Assembly: GCA_018267065.1 (NCBI GenBank)
Contig: JAFDZG010000156.1
Coordinates: forward strand, 1-34,316
Reading direction: 5' to 3'
DNA length: 34,316 bases
Source: Bacteroidota bacterium
Lineage (GTDB): Bacteria > Bacteroidota > Bacteroidia > Flavobacteriales_F > PHOS-HE28
Shown: in pieces, positions 1-8,355 of the stretch
How the letters are laid out: every line of letters begins with the position of its first letter
How positions within the stretch are numbered: the first letter of the stretch is position 1
The notes under the pieces: generated by a model
What the model was told of the DNA's origin: nothing
Database searches by the model: none
Seen by the model: only the letters and a program-made list of their open reading frames with translations
Program-made: the position numbers and the translations under genes

Positions 1-372
1 GAACTCGTCGCAATTGGTGCGGCCAATGATGACGGCATCCGCCGCCGCCACCCGCTCCACCGCAGTAGCGCTATATGGGCTCACATAGCCTTCCAGCATG
101 CGGGATGATGCGGAAACGCGGTGGTTCTTGTAGCACAGGTTGTCCTTGATGCTGATGATGGCTCCGGCCAACGGGCCTGCGGTACCATTTGCGATCTTGG
201 CATCCGCCGCGGCTGCCTGCGCCAAGGCGCTCTCATCAAAGAGTTCAAGGAAGATGTTCAGGTGCGCCTTTGCCCTTGCGGCATCCAAGGCGGCTCGCGT
301 CATTTCCACCACGGAGAGGGTTCCGGCGGCCAATGCGGCCTTCGCCTCGTGGAATGTACGTGGCATGTTCAT
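1..372 (-). CDS. gatA: Amidase-family protein, probably GatA (glutamyl-tRNA(Gln) amidotransferase subunit A), N-terminal part
   Basis: The reverse strand encodes about 124 N-terminal residues and runs off the left edge. The visible part contains SIKDNLCYKN, which carries the catalytic lysine of amidase-signature enzymes, then SPYSATAVERV and IIGRTNCDEF, all typical of GatA. In the GatCAB complex this subunit releases ammonia from glutamine to amidate mischarged Glu-tRNA(Gln) or Asp-tRNA(Asn) in the cytoplasm. The start is at 372 (Met-Asn-Met-Pro-Arg) or two codons later at 366. No Shine-Dalgarno motif is visible, as expected for Bacteroidota. The gene lies 18 bases after the tatA stop and probably shares its transcript. 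The Gly/Ser-rich core and the rest of the catalytic triad fall outside the window, so another amidase is possible but less likely. Confidence 0.88.
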   Translation of the reverse strand, partial: MNMPRTFHEAKAALAAGTLSVVEMTRAALDAARAKAHLNIFLELFDESALAQAAAADAKIANGTAGPLAGAIISIKDNLCYKNHRVSASSRMLEGYVSPYSATAVERVAAADAVIIGRTNCDEF

Positions 373-390
373 CGGGCCTGCGGCGGGCTG

Positions 391-555
391 TTAAGGCCTG
401 TCCGCCGGTGGCGGCGCGTCGTCCTTCTGGGCATCCTTGAACTCCTTCATGCCCTTGCCCAAGCCACGCATTAGTTCAGGAATTTTCTTGCCTCCGAAGA
501 GCAAAAGGATCAACGCAACAATGAGGATGATCTCAGTGGGTCCCAGTCTTCCCAT
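391..555 (-). CDS. tatA: Sec-independent protein translocase TatA/E
   Basis: This is a 54-residue protein. It begins [20 protein letters not shown], the short N-terminal membrane helix of TatA, followed by the FGGKKIPEL hinge, an amphipathic helix ([14 protein letters not shown]) and a proline-rich acidic tail. TatA oligomerises in the inner membrane and forms the pore or membrane-thinning part of the twin-arginine translocase, which exports folded proteins. The length is typical of Bacteroidota TatA. A perfect -7 promoter box lies 44 bases upstream, and gatA follows downstream. A probable Tat substrate, the glycosylasparaginase at 6126, is encoded in the same window. No tatC is visible here. 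Confidence 0.95.
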   Translation of the reverse strand: MGRLGPTEIILIVALILLLFGGKKIPELMRGLGKGMKEFKDAQKDDAPPPADRP

Positions 556-598
556 GTTCAAGCGGACGGGTCAACAAATTGCGGCCCTTCCGAGGGTG

Positions 599-606
599 CA
601 AATGTA
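599..606 (-). promoter_or_regulatory. Bacteroidota-type -7 promoter box for tatA-gatA
   Basis: The reverse strand reads TACATTTG, an exact match to the TAnnTTTG box of the Bacteroidota housekeeping sigma factor, 44 bases before the tatA start. A small inverted repeat (CCCGGA, four-base loop, TCCGGG, 609-624) sits between the stop of the EnvC-like gene and this box. It lacks a following T-tract, so it is at best a weak terminator. No clear -33 TTG was found at standard spacing. Confidence 0.6.
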
Positions 607-627
607 GTACCCGGAACTGTCCGGGAG

Positions 628-1881
628 CTATTGCTGCAACCACGCGGCCGGGTCCACCTTTTGGAGCTGCCCGTCACTGCCGATCTTCCATATTTCGATG
701 TGTGCCGTGCTGGCTCCGTCCTCGGTCATCACGGTGCCCACCTGCTGTTTGGTCTCCACCCGGTCGCCCTTGTTCACGGCCACGTCGCGCAGGTTGCTGT
801 ACACCGTGCGGTAGGCCCCGTGGCTCACCATTACCGCCTTACCCGCCCCGGGGATCACGATCACGCTGCTCACCTCACCCCTGAAAATGGCCCGTACGGG
901 CGCCCCCGGCAAGCAACCGATGTCCAGGCCGTTGTTTTCTATCATGATCCCCTTTAGCACCGGGTGCGCCTGTTTGCCGAAGCTGCTGGTAATGGTGCCT
1001 TTTTCAACAGGCCAAGGCAGCTGGCCCTTGTTTTTCTCAAAATCGGCGTTCAGTTCCTTGGCTTCCGGTGTCATGGTGAATTCCATGGCCGGCGCCTTTC
1101 CGGGTGCCGCGGGCTTGCTCGAAGGTTTCCTGCTCTTTGCGACTTCCGCCTCAATGGCTTTGCGAATGGCCCTGGCCAACTCTTGTCGTTGCCGTTCCTG
1201 CTTGGTCAATGTTTGCCTCAACTGCCCTTCCTGTTTGCGCAATCCGGTCAGCGCCGCCTGCTGTCCCGAACGGTCGTCGTTCAACTTCCGGGTTTCCACC
1301 ACCTGCTTGTCCAACAGCCTTGATTTCTCGGCCTTCCGTGCTTCAAGGTCGTTCAACTTGTTGCCCAGTGCCGTGCGCGCACCGGTGATCAGCACTGCCT
1401 GCTGACGCCGCTGCTGGGCAAGTTGGTCCAGGTACCGTGATCTGCGGAAGGCCTGGGCGAAGCTCTCCGCGGCGAAGATGTAGCTAAGCCGGTCGTACGC
1501 GCTGCGGTTCATGAAGGCGAACTGCACCATCCGCGCATATTCATCCTTCAGCTTCTCCAGGTCCGCTTCCAGCAAGCGCGTGCTGTCCCGTCCGTTCTGG
1601 ATGTCCTGGTCCACGCGGAAAAGCTCGCTGTTCATGGTATTGATCAATTCCTGCCGCTGCCTGATCTGCGCGTCCAGGAGCTGTACCTGCTGTTCGGTGC
1701 TGCGCTGTTGGCTGCGCGCTTTGTCGATCAGGGAACTGGTCTCCTTGATCTGTGCATCAAGGGCATCCCTTTTCCGTTCCAGTTCCTTTCTGCTTTGCGC
1801 CGCAGCCGGCGCAGTGCAAAAACCGACCAGGAGGACAAGCGTGAGGAGCTTACTCCAAGGGCTTGAACTTCTCCGGTACAT
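628..1881 (-). CDS. EnvC/LytM-like murein hydrolase activator (M23 domain protein, degenerate)
   Basis: This is a 417-residue exported protein with a signal peptide at residues 1-29 (hydrophobic core LLTLVLLVGF, then APAAAQ). A long charged coiled coil spans about residues 30-250, a Pro/Lys/Ala linker about 250-268, and a C-terminal LytM (peptidase M23) domain about 290-417. Two of the four expected zinc-site positions are changed. The HxxxD motif reads N316-x-x-x-D320, and the HxH motif has Thr392 before His394. This matches EnvC, whose inactive LytM domain activates amidases at the division septum, so activation and not direct hydrolysis is inferred. The start at 1881 overlaps the end of the DUF4292 gene by 32 bases. 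It was chosen because it gives a proper signal peptide; the frame stays open further upstream but only as a shadow of that gene. Confidence 0.85.
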   Translation of the reverse strand: MYRRSSSPWSKLLTLVLLVGFCTAPAAAQSRKELERKRDALDAQIKETSSLIDKARSQQRSTEQQVQLLDAQIRQRQELINTMNSELFRVDQDIQNGRDSTRLLEADLEKLKDEYARMVQFAFMNRSAYDRLSYIFAAESFAQAFRRSRYLDQLAQQRRQQAVLITGARTALGNKLNDLEARKAEKSRLLDKQVVETRKLNDDRSGQQAALTGLRKQEGQLRQTLTKQERQRQELARAIRKAIEAEVAKSRKPSSKPAAPGKAPAMEFTMTPEAKELNADFEKNKGQLPWPVEKGTITSSFGKQAHPVLKGIMIENNGLDIGCLPGAPVRAIFRGEVSSVIVIPGAGKAVMVSHGAYRTVYSNLRDVAVNKGDRVETKQQVGTVMTEDGASTAHIEIWKIGSDGQLQKVDPAAWLQQ

Positions 1882-2743
1882 GGAAGGGAAGATTGAGCGG
1901 TCCTTGCAGTTGAATGCGGTCCAGGCGCAATGTGCCGGTAACTGTTTGGCCGGGGGCTGACAAAGAAAGGACGACACTGGTGGGGAGGGCTGTTCCATCC
2001 ACGGTGGTCCATTCGGCATAACGCACATCGGCCATGCGGTCGTGCGCAAGGTCGGAGATGGACACCCGGCTGGTGCGCATGCTGTCGGGGTCGATCCAAT
2101 ACTTGTAAACCATGGCCTCCTTCTTTCCAGCCTTGCGCAAGGTGCGTTCGAGGCGCTTTTCACGCATGTCCTTGTCGTTGGGCAGGGTGTCCCCGGGCGA
2201 AAGGTCTTGTGCGGCACGCAGGAATTTCCGCTTTTCCTTGCTGGTGAGGGTGTACATGCCTTCCTCCCGGTCGCTGCGGTATTTTTCTTCCGGGTCCAGG
2301 CCGATGGGCCTGCCCAGCAGCGCTTCCTGGAGCATTTCCAGGCCGGGCTGCATGCCAAACTTCCGCCGTGCTTCACCGGTATCGCCCCTCCAATAGGTAT
2401 CCTGCAGTTTGTCCATGAACAAGAGGGAATCCGGCGTGAGCAGCGCACGCGCCACCTCGATGCCCAAGGCCGGTACCACGCTGAGCCACGCGGCGCTGTC
2501 CTTCACCATGCGGATGTGCGCCTTGAAGCTCTTGCCGTCCGTGGCGGTTTTGTACAACACGTCCGCCTTTGCACTGTAATACCGCGGAGCCGCCCCTTCG
2601 TTGTTCCCCAGCATGGCGAGCAGCTCCGCCGTGCTCCGCTGCTCCAGGCTGCGAACTTCACCCTTCTGCAGCGGCTTTCTGGTGCCGCAGGCAGCAGCAG
2701 CCAAGCCCAAGCCTATCAAGAGGGTACGGCGTAGCGGGCTCAT
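1850..2743 (-). CDS. DUF4292-family lipoprotein
   Basis: This is a 297-residue predicted lipoprotein. The N-terminus has two arginines, a hydrophobic stretch and a lipobox ending LAAAAC, with Cys19 as the acylation site. The body (YYSAKADVLYKTATDGKSF, ARALLTPDSLLFMDKL and similar strands) resembles the DUF4292 family of Bacteroidota, thought to have a LolA/LolB-like lipid-binding beta fold. That assignment comes from recall of the family pattern, not a search. The start overlaps the upstream TPR lipoprotein stop as ATGA, so translation is probably coupled. The neighbouring TPR lipoprotein and EnvC-like protein suggest a role in envelope assembly; the molecular function is unknown. Confidence 0.75.
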   Translation of the reverse strand: MSPLRRTLLIGLGLAAAACGTRKPLQKGEVRSLEQRSTAELLAMLGNNEGAAPRYYSAKADVLYKTATDGKSFKAHIRMVKDSAAWLSVVPALGIEVARALLTPDSLLFMDKLQDTYWRGDTGEARRKFGMQPGLEMLQEALLGRPIGLDPEEKYRSDREEGMYTLTSKEKRKFLRAAQDLSPGDTLPNDKDMREKRLERTLRKAGKKEAMVYKYWIDPDSMRTSRVSISDLAHDRMADVRYAEWTTVDGTALPTSVVLSLSAPGQTVTGTLRLDRIQLQGPLNLPFHVPEKFKPLE

Positions 2744-4506
2744 TCCACAAGCACGCCTTCTTTGATCTTCCTGTCGATCAGTTCACTTGCGCCTCCGGCA
2801 GCTTTGGCCTTTTTCCATTGCTCAAGCGCACCGGCCGTGTCACCGACCTTGTACAAAATGTCGCCGTAGTGCTCCAATAATACGCCCTCGTCCTTGCCTT
2901 CGGCCTTGAGCGCCTTCTCCTGCCACTCCTTGGCTTGGGCATATTTGCCTTGCTTGAACAAGATCCAGGCATAGGTGTCCATGTACGTGGCAGTGCCCGG
3001 CGCCAAGTCGTTGCTCCTGCGGCTCATCTGCTCCGCTTTCTCCAATTTCTCGCCCCGCTCGCTCAGGTAATAGGCCCAATTGTTCAGCACGGAAGCATCC
3101 GAATCATTGATGGCCAAGGCCTTTTCATAAGCCTCGTCGCTCTTGGGGAAGTTCTTTGCCGAATTGTATGCATCGCCTAGCAAGCCCCAGAACTGGGCCT
3201 CCATCGGTTTGTTGTCCACCACGAGGTCACGGCCGGTCACCAGTGCCTCAATGGCATCGTCATAGCGCTTCAGTTGGCTGAGCGCAATGCCGTTGTAGAG
3301 GAAGATCTCCGGCTGGGTAGGGAACAGCTCCGCAGCTTTGGTGGCATCGATGTGCAAGCTGTCCCAATCCGCCAGTTGATAGTCCAGTTGCAACAGGGCG
3401 TTCCAGATGGGATACTTGTCCTGTTCATGGCCCAAAGCGGCGCGGAAGGAGTTGCGCGCTTGCTCCGGTTTGTTCTCCCGCATGAAGAAATCCCCTTCAA
3501 TGGACCACGGTTTTCCTGAGCTGGGATGCGCCTTTTTCATCACCGCGATCAGCGCATGGCTTTGTTCTTCGATCTTTTGCTGCGTGGAATCCTGCTTTCC
3601 GGAACCGGTCATCTGGTAAAAACCCAGCAGCAACTGCATCTTGGGGTCAATGTCCAGGTCGGGGTCCGCAAAGGCTTCGCGCAACTGTTCGAATCCCTTG
3701 TCCAGCTCCCCGTCATCATAATAGAATTGCGCCAGCGAAATGCGCGCCATGCTGTCGTCCGGATCTGCCGCCACGGCTTTTTTATAGAGCTCCAGTGCCT
3801 TGTCCTTGTTGCCCAGTTCCTGGTACACATCGGCAAGCATCCCGAAGTAGTGGGTTTCCTGCGGGTTGGCCGCAATGGTTTGCTCCAGCAGGTCCCTTGC
3901 CTTCTCAAGTTCGTTGGCGCCCACCAGCATGTCGTACTCCCGCATCACAAGCTCATCGCTGAAGCCCACCTTCTTCTCCAGGTCACTGTACACCTTCCGG
4001 GCATCGTCCACCTTGCCCTGCTTGGCCAGGATGTCCGCCAAGCCGAAGTAGACCTCGTACCGGTCCGGCCATTGGTCCAAGATGCCCTGGTAGGCCTTGG
4101 CGGCACCGGGCAGATCGCCCAACTGCGTGCTCAGGTCGGCCAGTAGAAACCGGTACCAAATATTCCCTTTGTCGGTGGTCACGGCCTTCTTGGCGTATGC
4201 AAGCGCTTCGTTGCCGCGCTGTGCCTGCTGCAGCAACTTGGCCAGTTCGAACATGGCGGCCGCATTGTTGGGATCCACTTTCAGCGCCGCTTGGTAAAGC
4301 TGGACCGCCTTTCCGGGGTCGCCCCGCAACTTTGCGTTGGTTGCATCCATGTACAGGCGCATCTCCGTGGCCTGCCGGTCGTCCATCGGGGTAGTGCCGT
4401 CCTGCTCAGCAGGGACCGTGGTGCCCGCCACAGGCTTGGTGCTGCCGCAGGAAGCAAGCATGGCGGCCAGGAGGAAGATCGGAAGGATGCGCATCACTCG
4501 CTTCAT
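2740..4506 (-). CDS. Tetratricopeptide-repeat lipoprotein
   Basis: This is a 588-residue predicted lipoprotein. After MKRVMRILPI comes a hydrophobic run ending in the lipobox LASC, with Cys20 as the lipidation site. The rest is a series of TPR units, with repeated patterns such as LYQAALKVDPNNAAAMFELA, AKAYQGILDQWPDRYEVYFG and SDEAYEKALAINDSDASVLN. TPR solenoids usually scaffold protein contacts, here probably on the periplasmic side. An in-frame ATG four codons upstream (4518) is possible. The start at 4506 is preferred because it forms a clean ATGA overlap with the nucleotidyltransferase stop, matching the overlap at the other end of the gene. Confidence 0.85.
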   Translation of the reverse strand: MKRVMRILPIFLLAAMLASCGSTKPVAGTTVPAEQDGTTPMDDRQATEMRLYMDATNAKLRGDPGKAVQLYQAALKVDPNNAAAMFELAKLLQQAQRGNEALAYAKKAVTTDKGNIWYRFLLADLSTQLGDLPGAAKAYQGILDQWPDRYEVYFGLADILAKQGKVDDARKVYSDLEKKVGFSDELVMREYDMLVGANELEKARDLLEQTIAANPQETHYFGMLADVYQELGNKDKALELYKKAVAADPDDSMARISLAQFYYDDGELDKGFEQLREAFADPDLDIDPKMQLLLGFYQMTGSGKQDSTQQKIEEQSHALIAVMKKAHPSSGKPWSIEGDFFMRENKPEQARNSFRAALGHEQDKYPIWNALLQLDYQLADWDSLHIDATKAAELFPTQPEIFLYNGIALSQLKRYDDAIEALVTGRDLVVDNKPMEAQFWGLLGDAYNSAKNFPKSDEAYEKALAINDSDASVLNNWAYYLSERGEKLEKAEQMSRRSNDLAPGTATYMDTYAWILFKQGKYAQAKEWQEKALKAEGKDEGVLLEHYGDILYKVGDTAGALEQWKKAKAAGGASELIDRKIKEGVLVE

Positions 4507-5510
4507 CCAATGGTGCAATCGTCGCCGATGCTGAGGTCCAACGCCTGGCCGCGCACGCTGGCGCGCTCGCCCAGCATGCTGTTGTCGATCACTGCGTCAC
4601 GGACGGACACCTGTTTGCGGATGATGGAATTGCGCACCACGCTGCCTGCAATGGTGCTTCCACTTTCTATGGATACGTAAGGCCCCACCACCGCCTTGTC
4701 CAGGGTAACTCCCTCTGCGATGAAGCACGGCGGGATCACCACGCTGTCCGTGATGCTCACTTTGGGATGAACCATGTTCTTTTCACCCTTCAGGTACCCG
4801 AGCACCTTGGTGTTGGTGTCCACCATGGCGTTCTTGTTGCCGCAGTCCATCCATGCATCCACCGCACCGGCCTTGAACCGGGCGCCCTTCTGCTTCATGT
4901 GCTCCATGGCATTTGTGAGCTGGTACTCGCCTTTATCACGGATGTCATGGTCTATCAGGTATTGCATCTCTTCCCGCAGGCGCCCGCCATCGGCAAAGTA
5001 GTAGATGCCGATGATGGCCAGGTCGCTGACGAACTGCTGCGGCTTCTCAATGAACTCGGTGATGATGCCCTTGACATCCAGCTTCACCACGCCGAAGGCT
5101 CGCGGGTCTTCCACCTTGTTCACCCAGATCACGCCGTCACAATCCGTGTCCAGCTTCATGTGCGCCCGGAAGAGCGTGTCCGCGAACGCCACGATCACGC
5201 GCCCCTGCAATGCACTTTGCGCGCACAAAATGGCATGCGCCGTGCCCAATGCCTCTTTCTGGTGGTGAATGCTGCCCTTGGCACCGATGCCCTTGGCAAT
5301 GGCCAGGAGCTCCTGCTCCACGGCGGAGCCAAAGGACGGGTTGGTCACGAAGGCAACCTCCTCAACGGGTTCACCGGCCACCTGGGCGAGATCTTCCACC
5401 AAGCGTTGCACAATGGGCTTGCCCGCGATGGGCAGCAAAGGCTTGGCCGTGGTGTGCGTGTGGGGGCGCATCCGCTTGCCCATCCCGGCCATGGGAACAA
5501 TGATCTTCAT
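4503..5510 (-). CDS. Sugar-phosphate nucleotidyltransferase with left-handed beta-helix tail
   Basis: This is a 335-residue cytoplasmic enzyme. The N-terminus (MAGMGKRMRPHTHTTAKPLL) is the nucleotide-binding signature of sugar-1-phosphate nucleotidylyltransferases. ALGTAHAILCA and VIVAFADTLF, where VAFAD aligns with the metal-binding aspartate region, follow within the first 120 residues. From about residue 235 the protein turns into hexapeptide-type repeats (SGSTIAGSVVRNSIIRK and similar), a left-handed beta-helix found in RmlA/GlmU-like proteins. The reaction is NTP plus sugar-1-phosphate giving NDP-sugar. The specific sugar and nucleotide cannot be read from the sequence. It sits 14 bases after dut and overlaps the TPR lipoprotein by four bases, so it is probably in one operon with both. 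Confidence 0.88.
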   Translation of the reverse strand: MKIIVPMAGMGKRMRPHTHTTAKPLLPIAGKPIVQRLVEDLAQVAGEPVEEVAFVTNPSFGSAVEQELLAIAKGIGAKGSIHHQKEALGTAHAILCAQSALQGRVIVAFADTLFRAHMKLDTDCDGVIWVNKVEDPRAFGVVKLDVKGIITEFIEKPQQFVSDLAIIGIYYFADGGRLREEMQYLIDHDIRDKGEYQLTNAMEHMKQKGARFKAGAVDAWMDCGNKNAMVDTNTKVLGYLKGEKNMVHPKVSITDSVVIPPCFIAEGVTLDKAVVGPYVSIESGSTIAGSVVRNSIIRKQVSVRDAVIDNSMLGERASVRGQALDLSIGDDCTIG

Positions 5511-5524
5511 CTCAATGCTTCACG

Positions 5525-6007
5525 TCAATGGGTACCGGTGTGGCCAAAGCCCCCTGCACCGCGTTCCGTGGCGCGAAGGTCCGCGTTTTCCTCCAAACTT
5601 ACCCGTTCGTGGCGCGATACCACCAACTGGGCGATCCGCTCGCCGTCCTTCACTTCAAAGGGAACGCTGCCGTGGTTGATCAACAGCACGCCCACTTCGC
5701 CCCGGTAGTCCGCATCAATGGTGCCGGGGGCATTGAGCACGGTGATGCCATGCTTAAAGGCCAAGCCGCTGCGGGGCCGCACTTGTGCCTCGGTGCCTTC
5801 GGGCAACTCCATGAACAAGCCGGTGGGGATGAGCTTGTATGAGCCGGGGGCCAGGATGATGGAAGCCTCCAGGTTGGCCCTCAAGTCCAGCCCCGCGCTG
5901 TGTTCCGTGGCGTATTGCGGCAATGGGTGATGCCCTTTGTTCACCACCCGCACCACCAAGGCAGATGTCAAAGGACGGGTAGGCATGGCCAATTCGTTTT
6001 CATTCAT
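5525..6007 (-). CDS. dut: Deoxyuridine 5'-triphosphate nucleotidohydrolase (dUTPase)
   Basis: This is a 160-residue homotrimeric-type dUTPase that converts dUTP to dUMP and pyrophosphate, keeping uracil out of DNA and supplying dTMP synthesis. All five motifs are present: SAGLDL (37-42), RPRSGLAFK (77-85), [11 protein letters not shown] (95-105, with catalytic Asp and Tyr), GERIAQLV (122-129) and GAGGFGHTG (150-158). The start at 6007 (MNENELAMP) is used. Met8 would give 153 residues, closer to the usual 145-152, so the start is not fully settled. It is the first gene of the envelope cluster that runs to EnvC. Confidence 0.97.
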   Translation of the reverse strand: MNENELAMPTRPLTSALVVRVVNKGHHPLPQYATEHSAGLDLRANLEASIILAPGSYKLIPTGLFMELPEGTEAQVRPRSGLAFKHGITVLNAPGTIDADYRGEVGVLLINHGSVPFEVKDGERIAQLVVSRHERVSLEENADLRATERGAGGFGHTGTH

Positions 6008-6014
6008 CGTGTGG

Positions 6015-6022
6015 CAAAGGTG
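6015..6022 (-). promoter_or_regulatory. Possible -7 box immediately upstream of dut
   Basis: The reverse strand reads CACCTTTG, one base from TAnnTTTG, ending seven bases before the dut ATG at 6007. If used, the transcript would be leaderless or nearly so. The mismatch is in the conserved TA, which keeps confidence low. Confidence 0.3.
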
Positions 6023-6125
6023 GGGACCGAACAGGCAGCTTCCGGGGTTCCGGGGATCAACTTGTCCACGATGACCGGCCGGTAGGTAGCCTGACCGTAC
6101 TTTGTGGACCGCCAGCATTGCCCCC

Positions 6126-7142
6126 ATGGTAGACCGCAGGGAATTTCTTCGCCTCTCCGCCATCACGTCCGCAGCAGCCTTGGCCGGTTGCACATCCGCG
6201 TCGGACAAGGTCCAACAAGATGAGCCTGCATTGCCCGTGCGCGTCCTGAACAAACCTGTTGTGGTTTCCACTTGGGATTTCGGAAAGGCGGCCAACACCG
6301 CAGCATGGAGCATCCTCGCCGGGAACGGCAATGCGTTGGATGCCGTTGAGGCCGGCGCACGCGTGCCCGAGGAAGATCCCACGAACCAGAGCGTGGGCCT
6401 GGGTGGCCGCCCGGACCGCGACGGCCATGTAACGCTGGATGCCTGCATCATGGACGCCAAGGGCCGCTGCGGCTCGGTGGCCGCGCTGGAGCACATCGTA
6501 CACGCCATCTCGGTGGCGCGCGCGGTGATGGAGAAAACCCCGCATGTGATGCTGGCCGGAGACGGGGCGTTGCAATTCGCGCTGGCCAACGGCTTTCAAA
6601 AAGAGGACTTGCTGACCGGGCAGAGCCGGAAGGAGTGGGAGGAGTGGCTGAAGACCGCACACTACGCCCCGGTTGTGAACATTGAGAACCAAACACCCGG
6701 AAATTCCAAGGACCACGATACCATCGGCATCCTGGCGCTGGACACGGCCGGAGACCTTGGTGGCGCCTGCACCACCAGCGGCATGGCGTACAAGCTGCAC
6801 GGCCGCGTGGGCGATTCACCGATCATCGGAGCGGGCCTTTTCGTGGACAACGAGGTGGGCGGGGCCACCAGCACCGGCGTGGGCGAAGAGGTGATCCGCA
6901 TTGCGGGCAGCCATACGGTTGTGGAACTCATGCGCCAGGGCCGCACGCCGGAAGAGGCTTGCCGGATGGCTTTGGAACGCAGCGTGCGTCGAGATCCAGC
7001 CTATGCCAAAACCATCCAAGTGGGATTCTTGGCGCTGCGGCGCGACGGGGCCATCGGCGCCTATGCGCTACAGAAGGGCTTCACTTATGCGGTGAAGACC
7101 GGCGGGCGCGAAGAAGTGGTGGCGGCAAAGCACATTTTCTGA
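6126..7142 (+). CDS. Tat-exported glycosylasparaginase (N4-(beta-N-acetylglucosaminyl)-L-asparaginase family)
   Basis: This is a 338-residue Ntn-hydrolase precursor. The N-terminus [15 protein letters not shown] is a twin-arginine signal, and the following ALAGC (Cys22) is a lipobox, so export by Tat and lipidation are likely. [18 protein letters not shown] and [11 protein letters not shown] are family signatures. [11 protein letters not shown] places the self-cleavage nucleophile at Thr199 after Asp198, splitting the chain into alpha and beta subunits. The enzyme hydrolyses the GlcNAc-Asn bond or related beta-aspartyl amides, here probably in the periplasm. The start at 6126 is chosen because it puts the RR motif at the N-terminus; 6102 is also in frame. 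The stop shares one base with the cutC start (TGATG). TACTTTG at about 6099-6105 is a possible promoter box. Confidence 0.9.
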   Translation: MVDRREFLRLSAITSAAALAGCTSASDKVQQDEPALPVRVLNKPVVVSTWDFGKAANTAAWSILAGNGNALDAVEAGARVPEEDPTNQSVGLGGRPDRDGHVTLDACIMDAKGRCGSVAALEHIVHAISVARAVMEKTPHVMLAGDGALQFALANGFQKEDLLTGQSRKEWEEWLKTAHYAPVVNIENQTPGNSKDHDTIGILALDTAGDLGGACTTSGMAYKLHGRVGDSPIIGAGLFVDNEVGGATSTGVGEEVIRIAGSHTVVELMRQGRTPEEACRMALERSVRRDPAYAKTIQVGFLALRRDGAIGAYALQKGFTYAVKTGGREEVVAAKHIF

Positions 7143-7834
7143 TGTTGCTGGAGGTTTGTGCGTATTCCCTTGCCTCTTGCGCTACGGCGGCACGGATGGG
7201 CGCACAACGCGTGGAGCTGTGTGCGGGGGCGGAAGCGGGCGGCACAACACCTGGAAGGGAAACGATCATCGCGGCATTGGAACTGGGCATACCGGTGTTC
7301 CCCATGGTACGGCCACGCGGCGGCGACTTCGTGTATGGCCGCAATGAATGGGAGGCGATCCAGGGGGGCATACGGCTCTGCCGCGAACTCGGTTGTCCGG
7401 GTGTAGTGGCGGGCGTACAGTTGCGCGATGGCCGCATGGACGCTGGGGCCATGAAGCATATCGTGGGCCTGGCGGGGCCCATGGAAGTGACCTGCCACAA
7501 AGCGTTCGACGGCGTACCCGATGCGGCGGAAGCGCTGGAAGTGTTGGTGGATGCGGGCTGCAGGCGGGTGCTCACCTCCGGTCTCGCTGCAACTGCAATG
7601 AACGGTGCCGATGTATTGAAGGTCTTGGTGACCCAGGCAGCAGGCCGCATCGCGGTGATGCCCGGCGGCGGGGTGCGTTCTTCCAACATCGGTGAGTTGG
7701 CGCGCATCACCGGGGCGGTGGAGTTTCACAGTTCAGCCATCACGGCAAGGTCATCCGGCACGAATGCCGATCCCGCCGAGGTCCGTTCGCTGCTGATGGC
7801 GCTGAGCGGCGTTGCACCCGCCCGTGAACAGTGA
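7142..7834 (+). CDS. cutC: CutC family protein (copper homeostasis / TIM-barrel)
   Basis: This is a 230-residue protein, somewhat shorter than E. coli CutC (248). It has the CutC pattern: [13 protein letters not shown] at the N-terminus, GAQRVELCAGAEAGGTTPG, VFPMVRPRGGDFVY, LRDGRMDAGAM, and MEVTCHKAFD in place of the usual THRAFD segment, then VLTSGL and MPGGGVRSSNI. CutC is a TIM-barrel protein historically linked to copper tolerance, but its biochemical activity is disputed. The start overlaps the glycosylasparaginase stop as TGATG, so the two are probably translationally coupled. The frame stays open upstream, but only as a shadow of that gene. The gene ends nine bases from the convergent gene at 7844. 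Confidence 0.92.
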   Translation: MLLEVCAYSLASCATAARMGAQRVELCAGAEAGGTTPGRETIIAALELGIPVFPMVRPRGGDFVYGRNEWEAIQGGIRLCRELGCPGVVAGVQLRDGRMDAGAMKHIVGLAGPMEVTCHKAFDGVPDAAEALEVLVDAGCRRVLTSGLAATAMNGADVLKVLVTQAAGRIAVMPGGGVRSSNIGELARITGAVEFHSSAITARSSGTNADPAEVRSLLMALSGVAPAREQ

Positions 7835-7843
7835 TGCGGTACG

Positions 7844-8248
7844 TTAACCTTGTTGGAGCGCCACGCACTGCGGATGTGCCCATTCCATGGCGGCGGCCTC
7901 ATTGCTGAAGTATTGCACGGGGAATGACACCAGGTGCATGGCGAAGTAGAGCTCGATGATGTTGCGCACCGTGGGGTTCGGGCAAACAACTGCCAGGGCC
8001 TTGGTGAAGGTTTCGGCGCCGGTGCCCAAGTACTGGTTCCTGCCCAGGATGGAAGGTGCGAAATCACTGTCCTCCGGGGCGATCAACACGGCGATATGCG
8101 GCCGCCCGCCGCAATGCTCCTTTCGCGCGGCGACACTGATCAGCAAATTGTTGCCATCAGCCAGGGACCCTGGCCTGAAGCGCACTACGATCAGGTCCGG
8201 GCGCGGTTTCTCCAGGGTGGCTGGTCCAATGTCGATCACTTCCGGCAT
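7844..8248 (-). CDS. Hypothetical protein, possibly STAS/SpoIIAA-like
   Basis: This is a 134-residue soluble protein with no signal or membrane segment. The alternating pattern (DLIVVRFRPGS, PHIAVLIAPED, ALAVVCPNPTVRNIIELYFA, then FPVQYFSNEAAAMEWA) resembles small Bacteroidota proteins with a STAS- or SpoIIAA-like fold, in which a C-terminal segment like FxNEAxAxxWL is common. This is pattern recognition, not a proven family match. It is convergent with cutC and lies downstream of ppsA on the same strand, 107 bases after the ppsA stop relative to transcription. A link to the SpoIIE-type phosphatase at 16408 is only a speculation. Confidence 0.6.
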   Translation of the reverse strand: MPEVIDIGPATLEKPRPDLIVVRFRPGSLADGNNLLISVAARKEHCGGRPHIAVLIAPEDSDFAPSILGRNQYLGTGAETFTKALAVVCPNPTVRNIIELYFAMHLVSFPVQYFSNEAAAMEWAHPQCVALQQG

Positions 8249-8309
8249 GTCGTGGAATTAGGCCGCAATGATCGCGGCTTCCGCGGAATGGGAACCAACA
8301 ATCGTCAGC

Positions 8310-8325
8310 CATCCTTGGAAGGATG
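8310..8325. other. 16-bp perfect palindrome between ppsA and the STAS-like gene
   Basis: CATCCTTGGAAGGATG is perfectly self-complementary and lies in the 107-base gap downstream of ppsA. A second inverted repeat (GGCGC...GCGCC, 8334-8352) sits next to the ppsA stop. Neither is followed by a T-tract on the minus strand, so a classical intrinsic terminator cannot be claimed. They may form a processing or 3'-end structure, or an operator for the STAS-like gene. Confidence 0.4.
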
Positions 8326-8355
8326 CGGAACTCGGCGCGATCGCAGAGCGCCGCC

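Noticed and set aside
1882-2448. N-terminal extension of the EnvC-like frame
   Set aside because: The added residues are an out-of-frame reading of the DUF4292 lipoprotein gene. A good signal peptide begins at 1881.
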